NCBI GenBank assembly: GCA_011389745.1
Contig: JAABTQ010000021.1
Coordinates: 1 to 52,381 of the forward strand
DNA from: Desulfobacteraceae bacterium
Lineage (GTDB): Bacteria; Desulfobacterota; Desulfobacteria; Desulfobacterales; SKZT01
Direction of reading: 5' to 3'
DNA length: 52,381 nt
The position numbers and the translations under genes are program-made. Positions 1 through 8,009 of the stretch are shown here, one piece after another. The notes under the pieces are model-generated. The model saw nothing but the letters and a program-made list of their open reading frames with translations, made no database searches and was not told where the DNA came from. How positions within the stretch are numbered: position 1 is the stretch's first letter; every line of letters starts with the position of its first letter.

Positions 1-304
1 ATCAATGGTGGAAGATTTTCTTTGACGGTTTTCCAGATAACTGTGTAATCAATATCAAAATACACATGAATTAAGCGGTTGCGCATTCCAATTATTTTTC
101 CCCAGGGTACATCAGAATGTTGCTTGCGCAATTTCATCGATACTTTTGAAGCTGCTTCTCCGATTACTTCTATTGAGCGAAAAACTGCCCGTGCAGTTTG
201 CCGTCTTTAACAAATTCATCAAATGCAAGGCCCTCCACAAAATTACAGGCCTCAACTGCTTCATCTATGATGTGCCAAAAGCGTATTCTGTCTTCAGGCA
301 GCAT
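1..304 (-). pseudogene. HepT-like (DUF86) toxin gene, frameshifted and cut by window edge
   Basis: Read on the minus strand from ATG 304, the first 35 or so codons ([21 protein letters not shown]) match the start of HepT/DUF86 proteins, the toxin half of MntA-HepT modules. The frame then hits a stop. The rest of the family signature (ARAVFRSIEVIGEAAS, then MRNRLIHVYFDIDY, the RNase-like R-x4-6-H region) continues in another frame. The switch lies near 190-200 and is explained by loss of one base. The gene runs off the left edge. Its start overlaps the end of an mntA-like remnant by 11 bases, the normal arrangement of these modules. The family is firmly recognised; that the gene is dead is inferred from the frameshift and could instead be a sequencing error. 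Confidence 0.8.
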
Positions 305-395
305 ATTCTACCCTTGCTTTTTGCATTACATCACCTCTGAAATATCGGCTCAGTTCGGCAGGTGTACGTAAATCCACTTTTCTGCCGATTACTTC
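294..395 (-). pseudogene. 3' end of an MntA-like nucleotidyltransferase antitoxin gene
   Basis: About 33 codons on the minus strand, ending at TGA 296-294, read as the typical C-terminus of MNT-domain antitoxins ([14 protein letters not shown], then EYAA at the end). The active-site part of the protein is absent: immediately upstream the frame is closed by a stop and the sequence is that of vapC. The fragment is therefore what remains of mntA after a deletion joined it to the middle of vapC. The hepT-like gene follows with an 11-base overlap. Confidence 0.75.
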
Positions 396-675
396 CTATA
401 ATTTGCCCCTTTTTCTCAAGTGCGGATCGCACATTTCCATACGCAATTGCGGCCTTTTTATCAAAAGGCATGATTTTCAGCAGTTTAGCCAGTTCGTTTA
501 ACTTTGCAATATTTTCTTCAACATGACGACTTTTCTTTGCACCATTCATTAATTCAGCAAAAGTTATGGCGGACATGGATAGTTCCCCGGGTTGAAGCCG
601 CTGAAAATATTTCAAAACACCTGTCGGCTTTCTCTTGATGATGTAAATACTTATATCGGTGTCCAATATGTACAT
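331..675 (-). pseudogene. vapC: VapC PIN-domain toxin, 3' end replaced by deletion
   Basis: The open frame gives 114 residues, of which the first 92 or so are a VapC ribonuclease. It starts MYILDTDISIYIIKRKP with the first conserved Asp, and carries the ITFAELMNG region with the conserved Glu and the PFDKKAA region. Where VapC should continue with the PMDLLIAAHA segment and the last acidic residues, the sequence switches after EKKGQIIG into the out-of-frame tail of an mntA-like gene. The missing part holds a catalytic Asp, so the product should be inactive. ATG 675 overlaps the vapB stop by one base, as in intact vapBC operons. Confidence 0.8.
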
Positions 676-905
676 TAAAATGCTTCCCGCTCCTGCACAC
701 TGAGTTGCTCATGACCCTTTTCCATAAAATCATCAGATAATTCGGTCAAAAGCTCATACACACGCACCAGATTTCGTGGTCGCTGTTTTAGTACTACTTC
801 ATCACCTCTTCGAAAAATCTGAACCTATGATGCATCGAATTGAAATTCTTTCGGCAATCGCACTGCCTGCGAATTTCCGCTTTTAAAAATTTTCGCAGTG
901 TTCAT
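675..905 (-). pseudogene. vapB: VapB antitoxin gene with an in-frame stop
   Basis: From ATG 905 the minus strand reads MNTAKIFKSGNSQAVRLPKE, the textbook AbrB/SpoVT-type N-terminus of VapB. Codon 27 (827-825) is TAG where the family has a Glu (DAS-stop-VQIFRRGDEVVL). After it the frame stays open to TAA 677-675, giving the toxin-binding C-terminal half. Total length would be 76 residues, normal for VapB. The truncated 26-residue product would lack most of the DNA-binding fold. One G-to-T change in a GAG or GAA codon explains the stop. Confidence 0.8.
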
Positions 906-917
906 ATCCTCTCCTTA

Positions 918-938
918 TTGTATATCTCGTATATACAA
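918..938. promoter_or_regulatory. Inverted-repeat operator upstream of vapBC
   Basis: A perfect 8-base inverted repeat, TTGTATAT-CTCGT-ATATACAA, lies 13 bases upstream of the vapB start. VapBC complexes repress their own promoters by binding such palindromes next to vapB, so this is the likely autoregulatory operator. It is still intact although both genes are broken. The binding role is inferred from position and symmetry. Confidence 0.6.
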
Positions 939-1130
939 TCTTATATATACAGCAAAGAACTGTTGTCAAGGTTCCATTTCGAAGCACCAATAAGAAAATT
1001 CGAAGCTCGAAATCCGAAACCCCGGTGAAACGTAAAAATTACACAGGTTTCACAGGGCAGGTAAATTAAACCGCATAATTATATCCATTCCAAACCTCGC
1101 TGCTCTGTCCTCCCAAATCATCTTTAATTT

Positions 1131-1375
1131 TCAATCATTCAAATTTTCCCTTGTCGTGAAACCCCCGGTATTGACTGTTTCACCATAGATTCGAATCCGA
1201 ATATCGAAATCAGTATTTTTTCTTTGCGAATTGGCAGGCCAGGTTTCCCATAAAAGATTCACGTCGAGGGAAATAACATTTGTATCTTCCACGATTTCCT
1301 GAATTGCTTTCAGGATCACATGATTGGGAATTTGATGTTTTATCAAAACACTTGCAAATTCATTCAAAACTTGTA
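1131..1375 (-). pseudogene. Fragment of a PIN-domain protein
   Basis: The minus-strand frame from about 1375 reads ISVQVLNEFASVLIKHQIP and then a helical stretch ending near NVISLDVNLLWET. This matches the middle of PIN-domain toxins (the SVQVLNEF motif with the conserved Glu). An in-frame stop lies just upstream, so the N-terminal Asp region is missing. After LLWET the similarity ends, so the C-terminal acidic residues are missing too. The remaining codons to 1131 show no recognisable domain. It is a third toxin scrap in the first 1.4 kb. A 78-residue start at 1367 is possible but unlikely to be functional. Confidence 0.5.
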
Positions 1376-1544
1376 CGCTGATTACCGTCTAATTTGTTGA
1401 ATGAGAGCGATTGCGATGTCCCTTTTCCGTATGTAAATTTGGATACTGTCGATAAACTTGAAATCTTTTAGGTTGTAAGTGTTCCACTCAGCTTACTGGG
1501 CCCAAACCGGCAGGTAACATGTTTTTAGGATTTAGAAAGTTCCT

Positions 1545-2609
1545 TTAAAAAGCGCTTTTTGTATTCAACGTTCCACATTTTGTTAAAGATGAACAATACC
1601 ATTTCGCTGCCCGCTTAAGCCCCTGTCCGACAGAAAAGACCGGGACATAAAAAATCATTTTTTGGGCTTTGCCTATATCCGCCAGGGAATGCCTGACATC
1701 CCCAGGCCGGAAATCCCGATAAACGGGTTTGATCTCCGCAACTTCCGGACTGACTTCGGCCACTAAATCTCTGATCATTCTAAAAAGCTCGTTTAATGTG
1801 GTGCGCTCGCCAAAGGCCACATTATACACCTGGTTGACGGCATCAGGGTTTAATGTTGTTGCGGCCAGAATATTGGCCTGAATGCAATTGTCGATGTAAC
1901 AAAAATCCCGGCTGGTTTCACCATCGCCGTTGATATAAACAGGCTCATTTCGCAGCAGCCCGGCAAACCATTTGGGAATCACTGCGGCATAAGCACCGTC
2001 CGGGTCCTGTCGGGGTCCGAATACATTGAAATAGCGAAGACCAATGGTGCCAAACCCGTAACTTCGGGCAAAAACATCCGCATACAGTTCGTTGACATAT
2101 TTGGTAACCGCATAAGGAGAAAGAGGGTTACCGATTTTATTTTCCTGCTTGGGCAATCCCGGATGATCCCCATACGTCGAACTGGATGCGGCATAAACAA
2201 AACTTTTCACTCCGCAATCCCGGGCCGCTACCAGCATGTTCAAAAACCCGCTGATATTGTTTTCATTGGTGCGGATCGGATCTTCAAGCGATCGGGGCAC
2301 CGATCCTAAAGCCGCCTGGTGCAACACATAATCGATTTCGGCACAGACCCTGCGGCAGGTGGGAAGATCACGGATATCCCCTTCGAAAAACTTAAACCGC
2401 AACCATTTCTCAGGACCCACCAAATCACGGGCTTGGTCAAGATTGCGACGGTAGCCGGTGGAAAAATTATCCAGGCCCACAACATGCTGATCTTGGTTTA
2501 AAAGAGTCTCCAGAAGATTGGAGCCGATAAAACCGGCCACACCGGTGATAAGCCAGGTTTTGGGGTTTTGTTGAATTTCAGTTAATACTTTTTGGTAGGG
2601 AGTGGGCAT
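1545..2609 (-). CDS. wbpP: UDP-N-acetylglucosamine 4-epimerase family protein (WbpP/TviC-like)
   Basis: A 354-residue short-chain dehydrogenase of the extended NAD-dependent epimerase family. It shows the nucleotide-binding GVAGFIGSN motif near residues 23-31, the [14 protein letters not shown] segment with the conserved Ser/Thr, the YAVTK catalytic Tyr-Lys pair, and the [13 protein letters not shown] and SRDFCYIDN substrate-site motifs. These closely follow Pseudomonas WbpP and Salmonella TviC, which interconvert UDP-GlcNAc and UDP-GalNAc or the uronic acids for O-antigen or Vi capsule. The last 25 or so residues ([16 protein letters not shown]) do not resemble the family end and may come from a rearrangement. 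It stands alone between toxin remnants and the integrase scar, suggesting it arrived with an island. Exact sugar is uncertain. Confidence 0.85.
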   Translation of the reverse strand: MPTPYQKVLTEIQQNPKTWLITGVAGFIGSNLLETLLNQDQHVVGLDNFSTGYRRNLDQARDLVGPEKWLRFKFFEGDIRDLPTCRRVCAEIDYVLHQAALGSVPRSLEDPIRTNENNISGFLNMLVAARDCGVKSFVYAASSSTYGDHPGLPKQENKIGNPLSPYAVTKYVNELYADVFARSYGFGTIGLRYFNVFGPRQDPDGAYAAVIPKWFAGLLRNEPVYINGDGETSRDFCYIDNCIQANILAATTLNPDAVNQVYNVAFGERTTLNELFRMIRDLVAEVSPEVAEIKPVYRDFRPGDVRHSLADIGKAQKMIFYVPVFSVGQGLKRAAKWYCSSLTKCGTLNTKSAF

Positions 2610-3296
2610 TGGGGGCTCGTTATCGGTTAGGTATTAGGTATTAGCCATTTTTTTTAAAAAAAGTTACACCTTAGCCTTGTTAACCTGCCGAGGATCAAGG
2701 GCAAAGGGCCAAGGTGTAAGGGCAAGGGAATAAGGGTTAATTTCTATAGCTCCGCAGGGTAAGTTACAGGCACAATTTTCTGCAACCACTTTAAATAATG
2801 ACCCCTTTCTTAAAAATGAAGGCTGTTTATGCACTGCTATTTACAAAAAAGCAGTGGCCTGAAAGCCGCCTTTTTTATATCCGACACAGAATTTGAAAAG
2901 ATTTTATGCTTAAAATCGAAAGTTTACCAAGATGATGCAAAAAGTTTGAGCCTTTTTTTAAAGAATATCCTCTCGCACTGAGTCAATTCAAATGCAGCAT
3001 CCGGGTTAAATTTGTTTAGAAAAATAAGAGTTCCGGGTACCGATGGTCATCGTTTCACCCGATGTATCTTATTTACCCTCGTTTTTTCTATTTCATTGAA
3101 AACATTAGAACAGATTGTTGTGGCGTTGCCTTCAGGAGGGTTTGTATAGCAGGTTTATAAATTTTCGACAAGTTATAAAATTGTTATGCGACCTTTCTTA
3201 GTGCTTTGCCTGCCGGAGCGTTGTATTCAAAAGGTTTTTTTCAACCATGTATCAGGATCGCTTTCAGGTGTTACCAATCCCACATGGGGGTTATTG
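2610..3296. other. Intergenic stretch without a recognisable gene
   Basis: About 690 bases with no convincing reading frame. It contains short purine-rich runs, an inverted repeat (CACTGCT at 2832-2838 with AGCAGTG at 2850-2856) without a U-tract, and no tRNA. Its position between the epimerase and the integrase scrap suggests leftover island DNA. Confidence 0.5.
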
Positions 3297-3510
3297 ATAA
3301 CGCGCCGGGTTGAAATATCGATCCATGTATCATACTCGCCATACGTTTGCGACATTGATGATGTCGGCTGGAGAAAGTGTGGGATGGGTACAGTCGATGA
3401 TGGGACATGCGAGCCTAAGTTATTACCAATTAATGGTGGAGGCGGCGGGAGTTGAACCCGCGTCCGAAAATATTCCACACTGGCGTCTACATACTTATCC
3501 CGGATTTTAA
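3297..3510 (+). pseudogene. C-terminal remnant of a tyrosine recombinase (integrase)
   Basis: The plus strand reads LKYRSMYHTRHTFATLMMSA followed by WVQSMMGHASLS. This is the end of the catalytic domain of phage/ICE integrases, with the conserved R-H-x-x box (TRHTFAT) and the GH pair (MMGHAS). Stops (TGA TAA) lie just upstream of the match and the rest of the catalytic domain is absent. The nucleophile Tyr region is replaced where the frame enters the 3' end of ssrA on the opposite strand, and the frame ends at 3510 inside ssrA. Integrases lying beside their attachment site in ssrA are common, so this is read as the scar of an element that used ssrA as attB. Confidence 0.7.
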
Positions 3511-3785
3511 ATTTCGCTTTTCAAGGCTCCTCCAAGCCGGATCCGTTGAAAGGCTATTCTGTTAAAGTTTCGCGGATTCCGTCACAGACATCCGGATTCC
3601 CCTATCCTGCTAGTCGACGCCCTTTCCGAAACCGCAGGAAAATCGCGGAAGGACGTTAGCCTAAGCGGCTAAGGCGTAGTTATAATCGTCTGCGATTATT
3701 TTAATAATCCGCCTGTTTAACGAGTCGGCAGAATCTCGGTATGCAACCAGAGCTTCCATATCCCCGTCGAAGCCGTTTCGCCCCC
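3434..3785 (-). ncRNA. ssrA: tmRNA (transfer-messenger RNA)
   Basis: The minus strand begins GGGGGCGAAACGGCTTCGAC and ends with the TTCAACTCCCGCC T-arm, an acceptor strand pairing with the 5' GGGGGCG, and an encoded CCA. Length is 352 nt, normal for one-piece tmRNA. The tag reading frame is clear: resume codon GCA then the peptide ADDYNYALAA and TAG (around 3672-3701). It rescues stalled ribosomes together with SmpB, whose gene lies 236 bases upstream on the same strand. The 3' end is also the attachment site beside the integrase remnant. Confidence 0.95.
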
Positions 3786-3833
3786 TTAAATGACAGGAAT
3801 GAATCACTGTATTTTAAAGATCATTCGTATAAT

Positions 3834-3861
3834 AAAATAAACAAGTTGCGTGATTTGTCAA
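3834..3861 (-). promoter_or_regulatory. Putative ssrA promoter
   Basis: On the minus strand TTGACA (3861-3856) is followed after 16 bases by TATTTT (3839-3834). It lies about 50 bases upstream of the mature tmRNA 5' end, which would leave a short 5' leader to be processed. This would give ssrA its own promoter in addition to any readthrough from smpB. Confidence 0.45.
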
Positions 3862-4021
3862 TATGATCTCATTGATTATATGAGAGTAATTTTACATTTT
3901 TTTTTCACACGCCATTGGCGATTTCGGATCAAAATCAATATTTTTCGCAACTTTTGGTATTATACTTGAATTTTGAGGAAAAGCAACAGTATTGAATAAG
4001 TTGTTAGGAAAGGCTGATTTT

Positions 4022-4480
4022 TCAGGTATCTTTTAAAGATCTTTCCATGTCTCTTTTTTCGTCACGGTTGCGAATGGATTCCCGTTTGTCGTATTTTCGT
4101 TTTCCCCTTGCCAGAGCCAGGCTCATTTTGACTTTGCCGTTTTTAAAATAAACCCTGACTGGTATCAGCGAATACCCTTTTTCCTGTACCTTCCCGATAA
4201 GTTTTTTGATTTCGTGATTGTGCAAAAGAAGCTTTCGGGGCCTCAGTGGATCATGATTATCATAATGGGCAAACGGATACCGGCCGATGTGCATCTGATG
4301 AACAAACACTTCGCCGTTTTTGATTTTCGCGTATGAGTCTTTCAGGTTGACACGCCCGATACGAAGCGATTTGACTTCGGTGCCCACAAGTACCATGCCT
4401 GCTTCATATTCATCATCAATGAAATAATTATGGCGGGCTTTACGATTTTCAGTGAGTATTTTTTTATGTTCAGAGGTCAA
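4022..4480 (-). CDS. smpB: SsrA-binding protein SmpB
   Basis: A 152-residue protein of normal SmpB length. It shows the oligonucleotide-binding core (ARHNYFIDDEYEAGMVLVGTE, EVKSLRIGRVNLKDSY, HNHEIKKLIGK, LIPVRVYFKNGKVKMSLALA) and the basic C-terminal tail (RGKRKYDKRESIRNRDEKRD) that inserts into the ribosome. It binds tmRNA and delivers it to stalled ribosomes. It is seven bases downstream of ptsI and directly upstream of ssrA, so the two partners are genetically adjacent and probably partly co-transcribed with the ptsHI genes. Confidence 0.97.
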   Translation of the reverse strand: MTSEHKKILTENRKARHNYFIDDEYEAGMVLVGTEVKSLRIGRVNLKDSYAKIKNGEVFVHQMHIGRYPFAHYDNHDPLRPRKLLLHNHEIKKLIGKVQEKGYSLIPVRVYFKNGKVKMSLALARGKRKYDKRESIRNRDEKRDMERSLKDT

Positions 4481-4486
4481 AATATT

Positions 4487-6259
4487 CTACTCCGAATAAA
4501 TTTTTTGCGATAAAAGCTTTCCGTACTTTTCTTGCACCATATCATTGATTATGGCTATCTCTGTCGGTTTCAGCACCTGTTTCAGAAATTGTTTACAATC
4601 TTCCAGGCTAATGGAACGAACCATCCTTTTGACTATGGGAATGGATTGCGGATTCATGCTCAACTCACCGAAACCCATTGCCAGCAGCAGCGGTACATAC
4701 AACGGTTCCGAAGCCATTTCGCCGCAGATGTAAAGCTTGAGATGATTTTTTTGTGCAATGTCAGCAACATGTTTCAACATGCGTAAAATCGCCGGATGCA
4801 GAGGTTGATACATGTGGGCGACTTCAAAATTTCCCCGATCGATGGCCAGTGAATACTGGATGAGATCATTGGTACCGATACTGAAAAAGTCCACTTCTTT
4901 GGCCAAAGTATCAGCCATTATGACCGCAGAGGGGACTTCGATCATCACACCCACTTCAAAATCTTTATTGAAGACAACGCCATCACGGTGCAATGATTCA
5001 GCAGCCTCACATAACAATCGTTTGGCCTCCATAATTTCTTCCACACCGGATATGAGTGGAAACAGTATACGCACATTTCCATAAGCAGCCACTCTGAGGA
5101 TGGCGCGAAGCTGTGTCATGAAAATATCGGGTTTTTTCAAGCAGTAGCGAATGGCTCTCAAACCGAGCGCCGGGTTGATTTCAATGGTTCCGTTGCCCTG
5201 AGAAATCGCTTTATCCCCATTGATATCCAGGGTGCGGATAGTAATGGGTTTGCCTCCCATCACATCGACCACATCCTTATATTTTTCAAAAAGCTCCATT
5301 TCGGTTGGAAATTCAGGTTTACTTAAATATTGAAATTCTGTCCGATAAAGTCCGATACCGTCTCCTCCGTAATCCAGTACCGATACCACTTCTTCCGGCA
5401 GCTCAATATTACCCATAATGTTTAGCGTGATATTGTCCAGGGTTATTGCTGGAAGATGGGCTTCTCGGGTAAGATTCGCTTTATGGGTCTCGTATTGTTC
5501 GATTTTTTCTTCATATCGGATAAGTGTTTCATCGGATGGACTAACAATGACGGCGCCTTCCGAGCCATCCACAATGATGATATCATCGTGCTGAATGATA
5601 CCGAATTGCTTTCCAAGGCCCAATACAGCCGGGATTTCAAGTGTTTGGGCAATAATACCCGTATGAGAGGCTTTTCCTCCGCGTTCCGTAATAAAGCCCA
5701 TGATTCTTTCCAACTGAATCTGACTGGTTTGGGCCGGAGATAAATCATGTGCCACTAAGATGACGCGTTTGTTGATTCCTCCGATATTCACCTGTTCCTG
5801 TCCCACCAGATTTCTCATGATCCGGTCTGAAACATGGACGATATCTGAGCCTCGCTCCCGGAAATAATCATCCGACATGCCTTCAAACATCATCTTGATT
5901 TTTGAAACCACCATTTTCAAAGCCCATTCGGCATTAACCCTCTCATTTTCAATGGTTTCAATAGTACTTCCGTAAAGCATCTTGTCTTTCAGGAGCAGCG
6001 CGTGGGTCTCCAGAATATTTGCATTCTGGCGAAAATCCTCCGGGGAATTCTCAATGATACCGTGAAGTTCATCTTTTGTTTTTTTTACCGCTAATTTGAA
6101 TCGTTTTATTTCTTTATCAAGATTTTTCCCCGAAATGGAATATTTTTTGATAACATCGACTCCCTCACGCCCGACAAGATAAGCTTTGCCGATGCAAATC
6201 CCGGGAGACGCACTGATTCCAACCAATTTAATTTCCTTGGATTCCTCCATATACCTCAT
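4487..6259 (-). CDS. ptsI: Phosphoenolpyruvate-protein phosphotransferase (PTS Enzyme I)
   Basis: A 590-residue cytoplasmic Enzyme I, which takes phosphate from PEP and passes it to HPr. The phosphorylated histidine is H199 in GGKASHTGIIAQ. The PEP-binding barrel follows, with LYRTEFQYLS, PITIRTLDINGDK, NPALGLRAIRYCL, EVGVMIEVPSA, DFFSIGTNDLIQYSLAIDRG and the active-site Cys in YICGEMA. Length is typical. It begins seven bases after ptsH. ATG 6259 is taken as the start because GGAG lies 12 bases ahead of it; the ATG three codons later is too close to GAGG. No sugar-specific EII gene is seen in this window, so the role may be regulatory or feed a PTS encoded elsewhere. Confidence 0.96.
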   Translation of the reverse strand: MRYMEESKEIKLVGISASPGICIGKAYLVGREGVDVIKKYSISGKNLDKEIKRFKLAVKKTKDELHGIIENSPEDFRQNANILETHALLLKDKMLYGSTIETIENERVNAEWALKMVVSKIKMMFEGMSDDYFRERGSDIVHVSDRIMRNLVGQEQVNIGGINKRVILVAHDLSPAQTSQIQLERIMGFITERGGKASHTGIIAQTLEIPAVLGLGKQFGIIQHDDIIIVDGSEGAVIVSPSDETLIRYEEKIEQYETHKANLTREAHLPAITLDNITLNIMGNIELPEEVVSVLDYGGDGIGLYRTEFQYLSKPEFPTEMELFEKYKDVVDVMGGKPITIRTLDINGDKAISQGNGTIEINPALGLRAIRYCLKKPDIFMTQLRAILRVAAYGNVRILFPLISGVEEIMEAKRLLCEAAESLHRDGVVFNKDFEVGVMIEVPSAVIMADTLAKEVDFFSIGTNDLIQYSLAIDRGNFEVAHMYQPLHPAILRMLKHVADIAQKNHLKLYICGEMASEPLYVPLLLAMGFGELSMNPQSIPIVKRMVRSISLEDCKQFLKQVLKPTEIAIINDMVQEKYGKLLSQKIYSE

Positions 6260-6265
6260 TAAAGC

Positions 6266-6538
6266 TTATTCTCCAAAACCGCTCTCGACCAGTTTAATAA
6301 TATCATCCAGAATGGTTGCATCCGATTGGTTTTCAACGGTAAACGTGACCCGGCTTCCTTTACCGCAGGCAAGTGATAAAATATCGATGATACTGGAAGC
6401 ATCGACTTTTTCGCCATCCTTTATAATCCATATTCCTGAACTGGCATTTTGTGCAAGTTTTGCAATCTGGGCTGCTGTTCTTGCATGAAAACCCAACTCA
6501 TTGACAACCATAACATCTTTTGTAAGTTCGACGTCCAA
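6266..6538 (-). CDS. ptsH: HPr phosphocarrier protein
   Basis: A 90-residue HPr. The phosphate-accepting histidine is H18 in NELGFHARTAAQ. The serine used by HPr kinase in other bacteria aligns with S49 in VDASSIIDIL. The CGKGSRVTF segment completes the fold. It receives phosphate from Enzyme I, whose gene follows directly. It heads the ptsH-ptsI-smpB run. No HPr kinase gene is visible next to it, so regulatory phosphorylation at S49 cannot be judged from this window. Confidence 0.95.
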   Translation of the reverse strand: MDVELTKDVMVVNELGFHARTAAQIAKLAQNASSGIWIIKDGEKVDASSIIDILSLACGKGSRVTFTVENQSDATILDDIIKLVESGFGE

Positions 6539-6777
6539 TGTCCCTCAATTTAAAAAGGCTAAACTAATTATTTAAAATCTGTTTGCAATCTAAACCTTAA
6601 ATTTTTAACATATATACTGCCTATGTCAATGAGTATTCACACTTAACTTTCAAAACATTTTCCCTTGCAAATAACGAAAATTTCGGTAAGGATTTGCTGT
6701 CGGTATCATTGTCGACAAAAAGAAGCCGTATTGGCTTATAAAAAATTTGATCCCAAAACCATCTCAGGTGGATAAAA

Positions 6778-6939
6778 TTGGAAAAACAATTTCTCATAGA
6801 CGAATTTAAACTTGAAGAATCCTGGAGAATTTTCAAAATCATCGGAGAATTTGTTGAAGGTGTAGAATCCCTTTATGATATTGGTCCGGCCGTCAGTATT
6901 TTTGGATCTGCCTCAAGCCGCTTCCAATCATTCTCGTAG
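6778..6939 (+). pseudogene. N-terminal fragment of a LOG-family (TIGR00730-like) gene
   Basis: From TTG 6778, preceded by AGGTGG seven bases away, 53 codons read QFLIDEFKLEESWRIFKIIG, EFVEGVESLYDIGPAV and SIFGSASSR, then stop. This matches the first 50 or so residues of the lysine decarboxylase-like LOG family, up to the first Rossmann strand (SIFGSA). Full members run some 200-260 residues more, including the PGGxGTxxE motif. That part is missing: the stop is 13 bases from the 3' end of map, which is transcribed towards it. It looks like a gene whose 3' part was deleted. Confidence 0.65.
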
Positions 6940-6952
6940 GGTCGGATTACTG

Positions 6953-7846
6953 CTATAGCTCGTAAGGTGTCAGGCTCTCACAACCATTTTCGGTAACCAG
7001 TATTGTCTGCTCAAATTGAGCGGATAAGGAATTGTCTCTGGTAACCGCGGTCCATTTGTCTGGTAGTATGCGAAGGTCCTTTCTGCCCAGATTGATCATT
7101 GGTTCGATGGTAAATACCATGCCGGGCACTAATTTGATTCCGTTGCCCTTTTGACCGTAGTGGGGGACCTGCGGAGCCTCGTGAAAATCAAACCCGACAC
7201 CGTGGCCGACAAATTCTCTGACCACGGAACATCGCTGTTTTTCCGCATAGCTTTGAATGGCCCAACCAATGTCACCAAGGGTATTTCCAGGCTGAACTTT
7301 TTTTATCCCTTTTTTCAGGCATTCCCTGGCCACACTGACGATTTTCAGCGCATCCTGCCCTGCCTCACCCACCAGATAGGTTTTGCTGGCATCCGCATAA
7401 TAGCCGTCAAGGATGGATGTTACATCCACATTGACAATATCGCCATCAACCAGGAACCGCTCTCCGGGAATACCATGACAAATCACTTCGTTGATACTGA
7501 CACAGACGCTTTTGGGAAACCCCCGATAATTTAAAGGCGCGGGGATCGCACTGTGTGAGATGGTATAGTCGTGAACAAGCGTGTTAATTTCATCGGTTTT
7601 CATGCCTGCATGTATTTTTTTTTCGACCATATCAAGTGTATCAATAACCAGTTTTCCAACCCGACGGAGTTTTTCGATATCTTTTGATTCCTTTAGCTGG
7701 ATTTTATATTGTTTGTAGTATAGATTCCTCATACTTTCAAAATCATACAGGTCCTTATCCATGCAGCATTTTTTAAATTTTTTTCCACTTCCGCACGGAC
7801 ATGGACCGTTACGTCCGACTTTTACCCTGTCCGAACTTTGAAACAT
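6953..7846 (-). CDS. map: Methionine aminopeptidase, type I, with N-terminal SEC-C domain
   Basis: A 297-residue enzyme that removes the initiator Met from new proteins. Residues 10-30 form a SEC-C zinc motif (GRNGPCPCGSGKKFKKCC), also found at the end of SecA and suggesting ribosome or translocon contact. The peptidase follows with metal ligands in NVDVTSILDGYYADAS (two Asp), GHGVGFDFHE (His), TIEPMI (Glu) and QFEQTILV (Glu), plus the substrate histidine in ICHGIPG. The SEC-C-extended form is known in several bacterial groups. ATG 7846 fits because the SEC-C domain starts right after it. Confidence 0.95.
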   Translation of the reverse strand: MFQSSDRVKVGRNGPCPCGSGKKFKKCCMDKDLYDFESMRNLYYKQYKIQLKESKDIEKLRRVGKLVIDTLDMVEKKIHAGMKTDEINTLVHDYTISHSAIPAPLNYRGFPKSVCVSINEVICHGIPGERFLVDGDIVNVDVTSILDGYYADASKTYLVGEAGQDALKIVSVARECLKKGIKKVQPGNTLGDIGWAIQSYAEKQRCSVVREFVGHGVGFDFHEAPQVPHYGQKGNGIKLVPGMVFTIEPMINLGRKDLRILPDKWTAVTRDNSLSAQFEQTILVTENGCESLTPYEL

Positions 7847-8009
7847 AAAACTACTCCAATTAAATAATTACGGTTAAATTTGGCCGGAAACCATATTATA
7901 AATACTATTACCGCCCATTTTTCAATAAATCACTTTGATTTTATATGCATTTGTCAATATTTAGCAAGCCGAAATACAGATAAATTTTACCTTTTCCGCC
8001 AATGTTTTT

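Noticed and set aside
825-827. TAG in vapB as possible pyrrolysine codon
   Set aside because: The family has Glu here, and no pyrrolysine genes are in the window; a nonsense mutation is simpler.
3186-3455. 89-codon frame overlapping the integrase scrap
   Set aside because: The integrase similarity lies in another frame; this one shows none.
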